Shown here: piece after piece, positions 1-9,411 of the stretch
Layout: every line of letters starts with the position of its first letter
How positions within the stretch are numbered: the first letter of the stretch is position 1
Source of the DNA: Colius striatus
Taxonomy: Eukaryota > Chordata > Aves > Coliiformes > Coliidae
Direction of reading: 5' to 3'
DNA length: 64,000 nucleotides
Assembly: GCF_028858725.1 (NCBI RefSeq)
Contig: NC_084772.1
Coordinates: 21,305,548-21,369,547, forward strand
The notes under the pieces: model-generated
Database searches by the model: none
The model's input: only the letters and a program-made list of their open reading frames with translations
What the model was told of the DNA's origin: nothing
Made by a program: the position numbers and the translations under genes

Positions 1-57
1 GGGGGACCGGACTAGATGATCTTTCAAGGTCCCTTCCAACCCTTTAAGATTCTGTGA
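1..57 (+). repeat. CR1 LINE fragment, 3' end
   Basis: The window opens inside the typical 3' tail of an avian CR1 retrotransposon: the phrase for 'gactagatgatctttcaagg', then 'tcccttccaacc', ending near 'attctgtga'. This octamer-like end is where CR1 copies stop. The 5' part lies outside the window. It sits in intron 1 of GALNS. Confidence 0.8.
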
Positions 58-3000
58 CCATTCAGTCCCTGGCTATATGTTTTTAGACCATTGACTCCAC
101 GGCTTCATCTCAGCCTTCTACATCCACCCACCCATCTGTTACATGACCAGGAATGCAAGGAAAAGGTCTAAACTCAAAAGCAGTGGCTGCAGGAAAAAAA
201 GTGTTTTCTTTTCTCTGGAGAGAAACCTGACAGAGGCATCACTCTGTTTATCTGCAAGACATTGGTCTCACCCTGTGTCTTCCTCCTAATCCAGAGGGGT
301 CACACACCAGGAGAACCATAAAATTACCCTCACATTGTCTATATTCATTTCTGAGAACTATTACTGGTAATAATAGAAATAAAAGTGACTTAAAACAGAA
401 GGTTCTAGAAGGGAACAACTTAATGAGCAATTAGGCACTGTGGTTGCTAGCGATTATCTTCTGCTTTAAACAAGGCAATAGCTCTCTTTAATACAGATGC
501 GTATCAGGTGAGCAACTGATATGGAGGGTGTAATGTATGGAGATCTTTAGAAAACCATCTGTCTGGTCTCATTTGAGAGTGTAACATTTACACTGCAGTG
601 GTGCAGTTTGGAAAAGAAAAGGGATGGAGAGCTGCAGAGCAGGCTGTTGGGGTCCGAGTGAGGAGCAACTAAACAGTCCCATCTAAAGCAAGGATGTGGA
701 TTTACAATGGATTCAGAGGGATCACTCCTGAGTGCTCAGTTCTTCAGTATCTTTATCATCAAGGAAGAAAGAAGAAAAGACTATCACATCCCTCTGGTTC
801 ACACAGAGTGGCAGTCACAGAAGGATCAAAGGGAAAAAAAGACCATGGAGATGTATTTTTAATGAACAGCGTATTAAATAAATGAACAGCTCACAGAAGC
901 TGCAGTCAGGATCTGTGCCTCATCATGCCTCGTGTTGTACCAGCTCCTAGAGTGGGGTAATCACTGCACCAAGGAGCTTTCATCTTGAATATTACAAATG
1001 CCAGCTTGGGGGGGAGGAATATTCCTGACTGGAGAACTGAGATGGACTGCTAGAGGCTCAGCTGGCCACAAAAAACAGCCTCACAAGGTAACAATCTTGT
1101 ACAGGGGTGTGGAAGCACTGCAAAAACAACAGGCAGAAAGGAGCCAAACAGGTGATAAGAGCTTGCCCACCCTCTGAGCCACATCCCCACCCTCATTAGC
1201 TTCCAGCAGCACACAACACACATCTACTACAAACACATCTGAAAGGTGACATGCAAATAGCAGTAAAACAGGGAGATGGCAGCAACCTGAGCACCTGAGT
1301 TGGGAAGGAACATTTCCTTACTTCCAGGCCTAAGGCCACAAACAAGGTGCAAAAGCGAGAAGGCTTTTAATTGGAAACAAATCTGTGATTATTTCAGCTC
1401 TTTAATGATTTGTGGCCTCTTGTTGCCCCCATCAGAAAGCACAAATTAGCAGAATTAGTTTCCTTCTTGTGTAGTTTTTCAGGGGGCAAATTTAGGTTTC
1501 TAGTGCACTCACTGAAATGGAGATTCTCTGCACCTGCAGGTGCACCTGATTCAGTGCTACCACAACTACATCACTGCTCTAAGAAGATACTGCTACAAAC
1601 CAAGCCTGAACTTCAAAAACAATGGTTCTATCGAGGTTAAAAACCCACCAAATCACCCTGCTTCTCACCATTTGCCAGCCAGTGGAATCCTTTGCCAAGG
1701 CCCCTGGAGTTAATTGCTCACTCCTTAGGAGTGGGCTGCTAAATGAGATGATTAGACTTCTCAGTGAGGTGTTTAGGTGTGTAAGCATCAGTTCCAAAAG
1801 GTTTGTGTGTGGGCTTGACTTTATAGATCTGAGAAGCCTCATTGGCTTTCAGCAGGACATCCACACAGGAGGAATACTGGGAGATTTGTGTGTGGTGTCC
1901 CTTGTGGAGGTCACCCAGGGCAGCTCTGCCCTGAGGAGGAGCAGGGTGGGAGTACATGGGCCTGGGCCTTCATTTCTTCACCACATTTTACACAGAATCT
2001 AGAAAAGACTCAAGCAAGAAGGCACCTGACCAGGATGGCTTTCAAAATTATTCAAATATTCCTGCTTATTTCAATCAAAATGTTCCAGATCATCACATTA
2101 GCCCATGAGCTGGGCCTGAATCACTGTGCTGCAGAGCTCTAACAGTGAATCAGGGCACAGACCCTGCTCATGTGCTCTCCCACAGGCACTGGCCTGCTGA
2201 CAGAGGGAAGAGACAGAATCATGGAATCACTGTGGTTGGCAAAGCCCTTGAAGCTGCTGCAGTCCCAGCCCTCCCCTCACCCTGCCACAGCCAGCACTGA
2301 CCCCTGGCCCTCAGCACCTCAGCTCCACAGCTTTGGGATCCCTCCAGGGCTGGGCACTCCCCCAGCTCCCTGGGCAGCCTGGCACAGGGGCTGACACCCC
2401 TCTCAGGGAAACAGTTCTGCCTCAGCTCCAACCTCAACCTCCCCTGTGGCAACCTGAGCCCGTTTCCTCTTGTCCTGTCACTGGGGAGCAGAGCTTGAAC
2501 CCCAGCTCCCTGGGGCCTCCTGTCTCCTCTCAGGCTCCTCTTCTCCAGGCTCAACACCCCCATTCCCTCAGCTGAATGAAGCACCCGTTTGAATACAAAG
2601 AACATGCCACTGGGAGGAGATGACAACAAACACGGAAACTGACTAGAGGAGATTGTGGCCATCATGGAGAGCTCTTCTCTGCAAGAGTTGGTCAGACAGA
2701 CCTCCAGGGAACACAAAGAAGCAAACAAATGCTCAAGCCATGCTCTCAAAACACAAGTTTTGCCAGGCACAGAAAGGGCCCTTGAAGTGCACTTAGAAGG
2801 AAGATCAGAAAAAGAGTAATTAGCCGGGTCTGGCTCACAGAGACCCAACTCAATGAAGCCTCTGTTTAAAGGCCTCAGCACCAATACAGGTTTGGAACCT
2901 CCTGAGAGCTTGGGTACCACCACAGCATCCCCGACGGGTCAGGCACACAGCAGCACCAAACTTCCCTGACATCCGCACCACGTCTCTGACGGCGGCAAGG

Positions 3001-3246
3001 TGCTGGCACTCAAACCAGGCACCTCAGGAGCCCCTCCACTCGCCCTGTGGACCCTGCCTCACCGGGAGGGCCCAGGAACCCAAGCCCCGCTCTGGGGACA
3101 GGCCTTGTTGGTCAGCACCAGCCCCCTCCCCGCCGGCCAACGTCCCTTCCCTCAGCCCTCACAGCCCCGCGTCCCACCGTGACTTCCTCCCTCCCGCGGC
3201 CACGACCGCCCTGTCCCCGGGGACACCCTCCCCCGACCGCACTCAC
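58..3246 (-). other. GALNS: GALNS intron 1 (part), no exon seen
   Basis: This stretch lies downstream of the GALNS exon 1 donor on the minus strand. No open frame on either strand resembles GALNS exon 2, which should encode the metal-binding and catalytic-cysteine region of the sulfatase. The intron therefore extends beyond the window and is longer than 3.2 kb. The first 2 kb is moderately AT-rich and unremarkable. A CR1 copy occupies 2215-2575, and GC content climbs from about 2900 towards the promoter. Confidence 0.75.
2215..2575 (-). repeat. CR1 LINE fragment
   Basis: It begins with 'agaatcatggaatcactgtg', the reverse complement of a CR1 3' end, and continues into CR1 3'-region sequence (the 'ctgggcagcctggcacaggg' segment and onward). 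The same text recurs at 21962-22312, 40402-40630, 41611-41975 and 55800-56215, which supports an interspersed repeat. The open frames crossing it are repeat artefacts, not exons. Confidence 0.9.
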
Positions 3247-3345
3247 GTCGTCCATGAGGAGGAGCAGGATGTTGGGGGGCGCGGAGCCCGCGGCGGGGCC
3301 CAGGGCCCAGCACAGGCAGAGCGCGACCAGCAGCGGCCTCGCCAT
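3247..3345 (-). CDS. GALNS: GALNS exon 1 (N-acetylgalactosamine-6-sulfatase, N-terminus)
   Basis: Partial gene: the first 33 codons of the lysosomal enzyme that removes 6-sulfate from N-acetylgalactosamine and galactose in chondroitin-6-sulfate and keratan sulfate. Residues 1 to about 21 form a signal peptide: a short basic start, a Leu/Val/Cys/Ala-rich core, then a small-residue stretch AAGSA where cleavage is likely. The mature protein starts with APPNILLLLMDD, the sulfatase first strand, in which paired Asp residues bind the catalytic calcium. Human GALNS has the same PPNILLLLMDD segment followed by an intron at a comparable place. The donor is 'gac|gtgagt' on the minus strand, at 3246-3241. 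The ATG at 3345 is the only one that gives a signal peptide. The other exons lie to the left of the window. TRAPPC2L starts 83 bp away on the opposite strand, as in human. Confidence 0.93.
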
Positions 3346-3428
3346 GGCAACGGCCGGCCCGCGCGCCCGCCGCGGCACGTGACCGGCCCGCCCCACGTGA
3401 CCGCGCGAGGGGCGGCGCCCGGGGCAAG
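3346..3428. promoter_or_regulatory. Bidirectional GALNS/TRAPPC2L promoter
   Basis: Only 83 bp separates the two divergent start codons, so the core promoter and both 5' UTRs must be very short or overlap the first exons. It is extremely GC-rich and CpG-rich with no TATA box. It contains two CACGTGAC E-boxes and runs into a YY1-like AAGATGGCGG over the TRAPPC2L start. Shared regulation of a lysosomal hydrolase and a trafficking subunit is inferred from this arrangement. Confidence 0.85.
3376..3401 (+). promoter_or_regulatory. Tandem CLEAR-type E-boxes
   Basis: CACGTGAC occurs twice, at 3376-3383 and 3394-3401, with starts 18 bp apart and in the same orientation. The TFEB/TFE3/MITF 'CLEAR' consensus found in lysosomal gene promoters is GTCACGTGAC. 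The first site reads GGCACGTGAC and the second CCCACGTGAC, so each has the eight core bases. USF or MYC/MAX could also bind this core. The lysosomal product of GALNS favours the TFEB reading. Confidence 0.7.
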
Positions 3429-3436
3429 ATGGCGGT
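3426..3436 (+). promoter_or_regulatory. YY1-like element over the TRAPPC2L start codon
   Basis: AAGATGGCGGT matches the YY1 consensus AANATGGCGGC in all but its last base, and its ATG is the TRAPPC2L start codon. A YY1 site just downstream of the transcription start, overlapping translation start, is a known arrangement in TATA-less housekeeping genes with very short 5' UTRs. It also gives an adequate Kozak context (G at +4). Confidence 0.55.
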
Positions 3437-3461
3437 GTGCGTCGCCGTGATCGCCAAGGAG
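3429..3461 (+). CDS. TRAPPC2L: TRAPPC2L exon 1
   Basis: It encodes [11 protein letters not shown], the first beta strand of the longin fold. The donor is 'gag|gtgcgc', phase 0. The ATG lies in a YY1-type AAGATGGCGG context. Confidence 0.93.
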
Positions 3462-6400
3462 GTGCGCGGCCGGGCCCGAGGGGGTGTGCGGCCTCAGCGG
3501 GGCTGACGGCGGCGGGAGTGGGCGGTGGGGCGTCAGCAGGGCTGAGGGGAGCGGGAGCGGGAGTGGGCGGTGGGGCGTCAGCAGGGCTGAGGGGAGCGGG
3601 AGTGGGCTGTGGGTGAGGCTATGAGGTATGAACAGGGCTGAGGGGAGCGGGGCTGTGGGTGAGGGTATGGAGCGTGAGCAGGGCTGAGGGGAGCACGACT
3701 GGGCTGTGGGTGCGGCTGTGGGGTGTGAACAGGGCTGAGGGGAGCACGATTGGGCTGTGGGGTGTGAGCAGGGCTGAGGGGAGCAGGTTTGGGCTGTGGG
3801 GTGTGAACAGGGCTGAGGGGAGCAGGATTGGGCTGTGGGGTGTGAGCAGGGCTGAGGGGAGCAGGATTGGGCTGTGGGGTGTGAGCAGGGCTGAGGGGAG
3901 TGGGGCTGTGGGTGAGGGTATGGAGCGTGAGCAGGGATGAAGGGAACAGGAGTGGGCTGTGGGTGAGGCTGTGGGACGTCAGCAGGGCTGAGGGGAGTGG
4001 GGCTGTGGGTGTGGGTATGGAGCATGAGCAGGGCTGAGGGGAGCAGGGCAGAGTGCTGATGGCTCGGGTGGGAAGTAGACTGGGAGCAGGGCAGTAGGAC
4101 AGGGACAGAATGAGGGTGGGCTGTGGGGTGGTGTCGTGCTGCCAGCAGAGGAGAGGGGTTTTTCCTCATGAAAAGGCAGGGACAAGCTTTGCTGGGGCAA
4201 GGAGGCAGGTCAGGCAGCAGAGACACCTTGTGCAAGTGATTCTGCCAGTGGTGTGTGCAGACAGATCCACTCCACAAGCACTGCAAGGTGTAAAGGGTGG
4301 CTGTGCAGTGACACCTCCCAACATGAGTAAAATAGCTTCTGACAGCAGCAGCTCTTTGGGTGAAAGCACTCTTGTAGCATCAGCTGTCACTTCTTCCACA
4401 GCAGAGTGTCTGGTCCTAGCTTGTGTCATTTGTTCTCCTCAGAACTATCCCCTCTACATCAGGAGCATTCCAGCTGAAAATGAGCTCAAGTTCCACTACA
4501 CTGTGCACACCTCCCTGGATGTTGTGGATGAAAAGATCTCAGCGATGGGCAAAGCCCTTGTAGATCAGAGGGAGCTGTACCTAGGGCTCCTCTACCCTAC
4601 TGAAGACTACAAGGTGTATCTTTCTAGTGCCTTTTGCCATGTCATTGTGTGTTCACAAGCTCTTTCATGCCAGGGGCTCCAGGTGATAAACCTCTCTTCC
4701 TACTTGGTGCCATGTGAAAGATGTCAGCAGAAGACAGACTTGCTCACAGGCCAGTTTGTCACACAGAGGCTCAGGTCTGGTGCCTTGGTCAGTTCAGCAG
4801 CAGTTTCATTGCCCAACCAGATGCTGGAAGGATTTACCTTTAGCCTACATGAGGGACTGCATCATGTACAGTCCCTTCACCTTGCCTAGGCTGGGTGTTT
4901 TATGCCCTGCTGCCTGTGACTAGAACAAGGCTTAGACTCTTTCATAACACCAGTGAAAGCAGGAGGAATATGAAGGTGTCTGTGATCAGGTCCCTGAATC
5001 CCAGTTGTGCCCAGCATCTCCCAAATCTGTAGCCAAAGCTTCCCCAATGTTTTTAAGTCACCAGAGTGATATTTTGCATTTCTTTGGCTTTTTCTCTGAG
5101 TCCCACTGATAGAAGTTTATCAGAAGACCTGGTTTTCTATGTTCTCATTACCTGGTTCTTCAGTTTGGAAGTCTCAGCTCACTCCCACTGGCTGATCCTA
5201 CAAGATCTCCATCTCTCTGGTTATGTTCTCCCAAACAGGAATCAAAAAGGCGGCTGTGTTATTAAAACAGTTTGTAAACAGAGAGACACCCTCACCAAAA
5301 CAGATAATGGGAGGCTGCTGCTGGAATCACAGAATGGCCAGCACAGGAGGGAGCTTGACCTGAGCTCTCAGAGATGGCAGATGTCAGGTAGAAGGGGGAT
5401 GTGGTTCCTGCAATCTCATGTTTTCCCCACCTCATCAGGCCCCTGTTACATGGTGGGCAGAGCAAGGATGTTATGTTTCCTCTCAGCCTGTTTCTTTGGG
5501 TACATCCCAGCCCTGGTGTGGGGGCTTTGCCAGGTGCTGGTGTGTCAGAAGCAGGTGCCTTAACAGCTGTGCAGGTATGGCTACGTGACCAACTCCAAGG
5601 TGAAGTTTGTGATGGTGGTGGATTCCTCCAACACAGCCCTTCGAGACAACGAGATCCGCAGTGTAAGTGCAGCAAATGAGAGCACAGCTTGTCCCAGCAG
5701 TGCTTTCCCTGCCTCCACTTAGGAGTAAAGTGCTGAGAAGCAAAACCAACCACAAACTAAAGAGTAATGAAGCTGCCATCCCTTTCCAGATGTTCCGAAA
5801 GCTGCACAATTCCTACACAGACATCATGTGCAACCCTTTCTATAACCCTGGGGACAGGATCCATTCCAGGTAAGTGGGCTGACCCTGCAGATCTGTGTCA
5901 TCTTGAAACTTGCAGTGTATCTGTGGTGTTAACAGGACCAGGAGTGCCACCCCTGGGGTTGGATGCTCCAGCTGTGCCTGCTCTGACTGGCCCAGGGGGA
6001 GAGTTGCCTAACAGAGAACCAGTAATCTCCTGGGAAGTTGCCTTGAACTCTCCCTCCTGCCTCAGAACTGCTGTTGGAAACATCAACTCAAGAAAAGCAA
6101 TTTCTTGGGGAGAAAATTTTTGCCTGTCATATGTGAATGGGAAAATAAGCTTAGTAAGTAGAGCAGGTTAAAGAGTGAGCAACTGCACAGGGCCATCTGC
6201 AGTTCCTCACATCTGAGGGCCTCTGCTCTCCCCATTCCTCATCTGAAATCTCATAGAGAACTCTAATGTTGGAGTTCCTATTGCCTAAGCCAGAAAAGCT
6301 TTGTACACTTTGCCAAGGCAGCTCTACAGCCAGGATGAAAACCTGTCCTTAATGACTGTAATGAAGGTGAAGTATTTACCCAACAAAGCATGCTCTAGTT

Positions 6401-6581
6401 AAAGAACAAACCCCTGCACTCAGCCGAGGGAAAGCCAGCTTCTTAACCAGAAAGAGGCATTGTCAGCCCTTGGTTTTGTTACCAGAGCTCTCCTGTGCAG
6501 AGCCAAGAAGAGCCTGTGTTGGTTTCCTTCTCTAGGACCTTTGACAACATGGTGAACTCCATGATGATGCAGGTGTGCTGA
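3429..6581 (+). CDS. TRAPPC2L: TRAPPC2L, trafficking protein particle complex subunit 2-like (5 exons)
   Basis: Complete gene. Coding exons are 3429-3461, 4443-4615, 5575-5662, 5790-5869 and 6536-6581, together 420 nt or 139 aa, which matches my recall of human TRAPPC2L (139-140 aa). The product is a small longin/sedlin-fold subunit of the TRAPP tethering complexes (Tca17 in yeast) that acts in ER-Golgi and Golgi traffic. The protein starts [18 protein letters not shown] and ends [13 protein letters not shown]. Nearly every residue agrees with the mammalian protein as I remember it. All junctions use GT-AG and keep frame: phase 0, 2, 0, 2. It is divergent from GALNS and convergent with PABPN1L. 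A G-rich minisatellite fills much of intron 1. I see no frame breaks, so the gene should be functional. Confidence 0.96.
3490..4060 (+). repeat. 39-bp G-rich minisatellite in TRAPPC2L intron 1
   Basis: About a dozen imperfect copies of a 39-bp unit built on 'gctgtggggtgtgagcaggg' followed by 'ctgaggggagcaggattgg'. Adjacent copies at 3793 and 3832 are exactly 39 bp apart. Because 39 is a multiple of three, long stop-free frames run through it on both strands. These are artefacts. Runs of three to four G in each unit give the sense RNA G-quadruplex potential. Confidence 0.9.
4443..4615 (+). CDS. TRAPPC2L: TRAPPC2L exon 2
   Basis: It starts after 'ttctcctcag' with [17 protein letters not shown] and covers the strand-helix core through [21 protein letters not shown] nearer GT at 4614 would break the frame. 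Using the donor at 4616 ('gtatct') restores the conserved KVYGYVTNS across the junction, so the exon ends at 4615, phase 2. Confidence 0.93.
5324..5370 (-). repeat. Short CR1-like 3' end
   Basis: 'gaatcacagaatggccag' resembles the reverse complement of a CR1 3' terminus. It lies in TRAPPC2L intron 2, and the match fades within about 45 bp. Confidence 0.5.
5575..5662 (+). CDS. TRAPPC2L: TRAPPC2L exon 3
   Basis: After 'gctgtgcag' it encodes [18 protein letters not shown] and then [11 protein letters not shown], the central beta strands and the start of the second helix. The donor is 'agt|gtaagt'. Confidence 0.94.
5790..5869 (+). CDS. TRAPPC2L: TRAPPC2L exon 4
   Basis: It follows 'cctttccag' and encodes [20 protein letters not shown] then GDRIHS, the long C-terminal helix region typical of sedlin-fold proteins. 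The donor is 'ccag|gtaagt', phase 2. Confidence 0.94.
6536..6581 (+). CDS. TRAPPC2L: TRAPPC2L exon 5 and stop
   Basis: It follows 'ccttctctag' and encodes the last 14 residues ([14 protein letters not shown]) and TGA at 6579-6581. Confidence 0.94.
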
Positions 6582-6700
6582 GGCTCTGCCCCTTCTCATC
6601 CCACCCTTGAGAACCTCCCCCATGTACAGGACTGTGCCTACAAAGTGATGTGTATATATAGTCTTCATTCTCTGCAAGACATTAAATGTGTTCTGTGCAA

Positions 6701-6706
6701 AATAAA
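6701..6706 (+). terminator. TRAPPC2L: TRAPPC2L poly(A) signal
   Basis: AATAAA lies 120 bp after the stop codon, with an ATTAAA at 6681-6686 as a possible weaker signal. Cleavage is expected at about 6720, which gives a short 3' UTR. Confidence 0.8.
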
Positions 6707-6720
6707 CTTGAGACCTGCAA

Positions 6721-7620
6721 GGTCTGCATGTGTTTCTACTCCAGCAAACCTGAGGACAGCTGAGGAGTCACTGCTCAGCTTTATGCCTTCAGGTAACCTG
6801 TGGGAGCCAGCTCTCCCCTCAGGGGGGTGGGCTGGGGCAGCTGGGAGGTTTGTTCCCTGCAGAAATGGATGCAGCTGTGCCTCTGGGTGACTCAGATGCT
6901 GCTGGAGAAATTGAGCTTTGTGTAAAAACAGCAGCTGCTGCTGTGCTGGTGATTAGAGCAAGCACAACTCCAGAAACAGCTAAGAGACTGTTACTAGGAA
7001 TCAGCCTCGACTTGGGTCAGGTGAGCTGCACAGAGGGTCACTGTTCCTCTGAAGCAGGAGCACATCAGGAAGCAGTCCTTCTGCTCAGGGAACTTTCATT
7101 CTGACAAGAGCATCAAACAATAATTCAAACACACTTGGGCTGCTTCTCCTGTTCTTCCCTAGCTGGGAGAACTCAGATCTGTGCCTACTTAATCCCTTAG
7201 TTCTGGGAAAGGGAAAACTCCTCAAGTCACCCAAAAGCTCCATCTGAACAGCCCCAAGGCTGCAGCCTTTCCTCCTCACACACATGTTCCAGCCCCTCAG
7301 CATCTTAGTGGCCCTGCACTGGCCTCTCTGCAGCAGTTCCCTGTCTCTCTGCAGCTGAGGAGCCCAGAACTGGACACAGGATCCAGATGAGGCCTCAGCA
7401 GGGCAGAGCAGAGTGGGAGGAGAACATTCCTCAACCTGCTGCTTTTCACACCCCTCTACTCTTCACTGTCCCTGCCCCACAGACAGCAGCCTGCTTCAAG
7501 CAGCTCACAAGAATACATAAAACACAGCTAAAAATAATAACCTAGAGCAGGCTGCACAGCTCCAAAGGATCCAAGAGGCTGGAGGGAGCCAGGGCAGGGG
7601 GTGCAGTCACTGACCACAGA
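6721..7620. other. Intergenic region between convergent TRAPPC2L and PABPN1L
   Basis: About 0.9 kb between the two inferred 3' ends. Apart from the CR1 copy at 7285-7465, I see no gene, RNA or strong motif. Confidence 0.6.
7285..7465 (-). repeat. CR1 LINE fragment (internal part)
   Basis: The phrases 'agcccagaactggacacagg' and 'gatgaggcctcagcagggca', then 'gagcagagtgggaggag', are the usual reverse-complement text of the CR1 reverse-transcriptase/3' region in birds. The copy is diverged and lacks its 3' end. Confidence 0.7.
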
Positions 7621-9371
7621 GCTCACACAGCAGGATCATTTATTTTAAAATGAAGTGACAGTTACAACACTTTCTCAAACAGAACAAATACATTTAATCA
7701 ACAACAACCTGTCAAATAATGGGAGATGGAAGTGTTCAAAGCCTCTCCCACCATCCAAACAAGGCACAGCCATATGCTGCTGTTCCCAAGCCCTTGTAAA
7801 TAAAACCCTCCAGCTCTCTTTGCTCAGAGGCAGCAGCTCAGCATTTCCTCTTCCAAAAGAGAGTCCAAACACCCCAAAGTAGGGGTTTTTTTTTGGTTAA
7901 AATTAAGTCTCAGGTATTTACAAAGCTACTCATAAAGCCCTAGAAGCAGACACTTTTATAGGCAAGGCAAAGCCAGTCTCTGGCAGCACAGCCCACGCTG
8001 GGCAGAGCACAAAACCAACACAACAAAGAGTTAAAGCCACAAGCTTTAAAATAAATGTTGAGATCTTAAAGGGGAGGGGGGAAAAAAAAAAAAAGGTCAG
8101 TGGGATTTTTAGCCTGGCAGTGCCCCCCTGAGCTGTGAAAAGCTGCTTTAGGAGTCAGTGGCATCTGTTGCAGCTGGGTTAGAGGACTCCTAACCAAGGA
8201 TCCCAGAAGATTAGTGTGAGAATTACATAATAAGACTGATTTCACTGTGCAACTCCCTACAGTCACACTACCTGCTGGTGCTCACAGCCTGCCTCCTCTT
8301 AAAGGAAAACCTTGGTGTTAAAACAGGCTGTTTCAGAGCTCAGAAACACAAGATGAGCAGGAAGGGGGGTGCCAGGCCATGCTTGGTCCCAGTACCCAGC
8401 TCCCACCCTGACCATCAAAGTTCAGCAGGACTCACAACATCCCCAGATGGGGTCTGGAGCAGGAATGGTGATGGGAGGAAAGAGGAAGAGCAGACCAAAC
8501 TTACAAAATCACCTCCACTGTTGCAGAACTGCTACTGCTAGAACTGGAGTTAAATGAGCTGGCAGCACCCTTTGATCCCTGAGCTTCAGAATAAAAACAG
8601 AATGGGGGGAGAGGGGGTTGCTGACTTCTGAAATTAAAAGGAAGGGTTTTGGGACATCCAGATCTTGTTTAACCACCACACAGACAGAGGCTTCCAGAGA
8701 AACATCAAGGGATGCTTCCTCCCTGCTCTAGTTCACAGGGAGCTAAAAACCAGACCCAAAGCACATCCTCTGACCAGAGCAAGGCCTGAAACCCACAGGC
8801 TGAAGTGAGAAAAGCAGCGAGAACTAGAGCTGCAGCTCAAGGCTTGCTCCACTGTATGGAAAAGCTTTTGGAAAAGGTCTTTAGCATCTCCTTATAGGCA
8901 AAAGAAAGCAGCATCCAGCTCCTGTAGAAACATCTGGCAAAGCTGAGGGTGCTTCACGTGCCAAGCAGGATGAGTCCACACCGGGGTAGAGGGCACTTGG
9001 ACACCTGGAAGCCAAACCAAACCCTCCCATACAGCTCTTTTCTGCAGGATGAAGATGAGACTGATGGTCTGTGAAAGCTCTTCCCCTCCCAGGGCAGGGT
9101 GTTCTCTGGAATGTTCCCCATGAAAATACAGTCCTTAAAGCAAAGCTGAGGTGAGTCCCTCCTGGGATGCTGGTAGGGATCTGGCTAGGGGTGAGCAGAG
9201 CTGATGCACACAGCACACAGCTGCCTGTCCTCAGTAATCCTCACAGCCAGGCAGATGGCATTTTTAAAGATGAATCTCTTTTTTTGGCTTGGGTAGGCAT
9301 GTTTTCAAATCTCTGCAATCCCATCTCCTCCTTTCAGTCCCGTTGGCGTCCCCAGGGCAGCCGAGTCCCTT
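7620..9371 (-). other. PABPN1L: Probable PABPN1L 3' UTR
   Basis: Non-coding sequence between the PABPN1L stop and the candidate poly(A) signal, with a 13-nt A run on the plus strand near 8083 (U run in the transcript). No repeat or exon is recognisable. Its extent is inferred only from the poly(A) signal. Confidence 0.45.
7639..7644 (-). terminator. PABPN1L: PABPN1L poly(A) signal (candidate)
   Basis: AATAAA on the minus strand (TTTATT on plus), 1.7 kb after the PABPN1L stop. It is the first clear canonical signal I see downstream, so the 3' UTR would run 9371 to about 7620. A nearer non-canonical signal cannot be excluded. Confidence 0.5.
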
Positions 9372-9411
9372 CTAGTACAGAAAATACCAAGGCACCAGCC
9401 TGGCCCGACCC
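9372..9411 (-). CDS. PABPN1L: PABPN1L last coding exon (40 nt)
   Basis: It follows 'cttgttcag' and encodes [12 protein letters not shown] then TAG at 9374-9372. Too short to appear as an open frame by itself, it was found by looking for the RARxxxWY end of the family. It fits in phase with exon 6. Confidence 0.85.

Noticed and set aside
3243-4286. 347-codon open frame on the minus strand, rich in Ser/Pro/His/Cys
   Set aside because: It runs through the 39-bp minisatellite, whose unit is 13 codons, and into GALNS exon 1 in the wrong frame. Composition is repeat-driven with no family similarity.
4614-4617. Donor GTGTAT at 4614 for TRAPPC2L exon 2
   Set aside because: It would shift frame. The GT at 4616 restores the conserved KVYGYVTNS.
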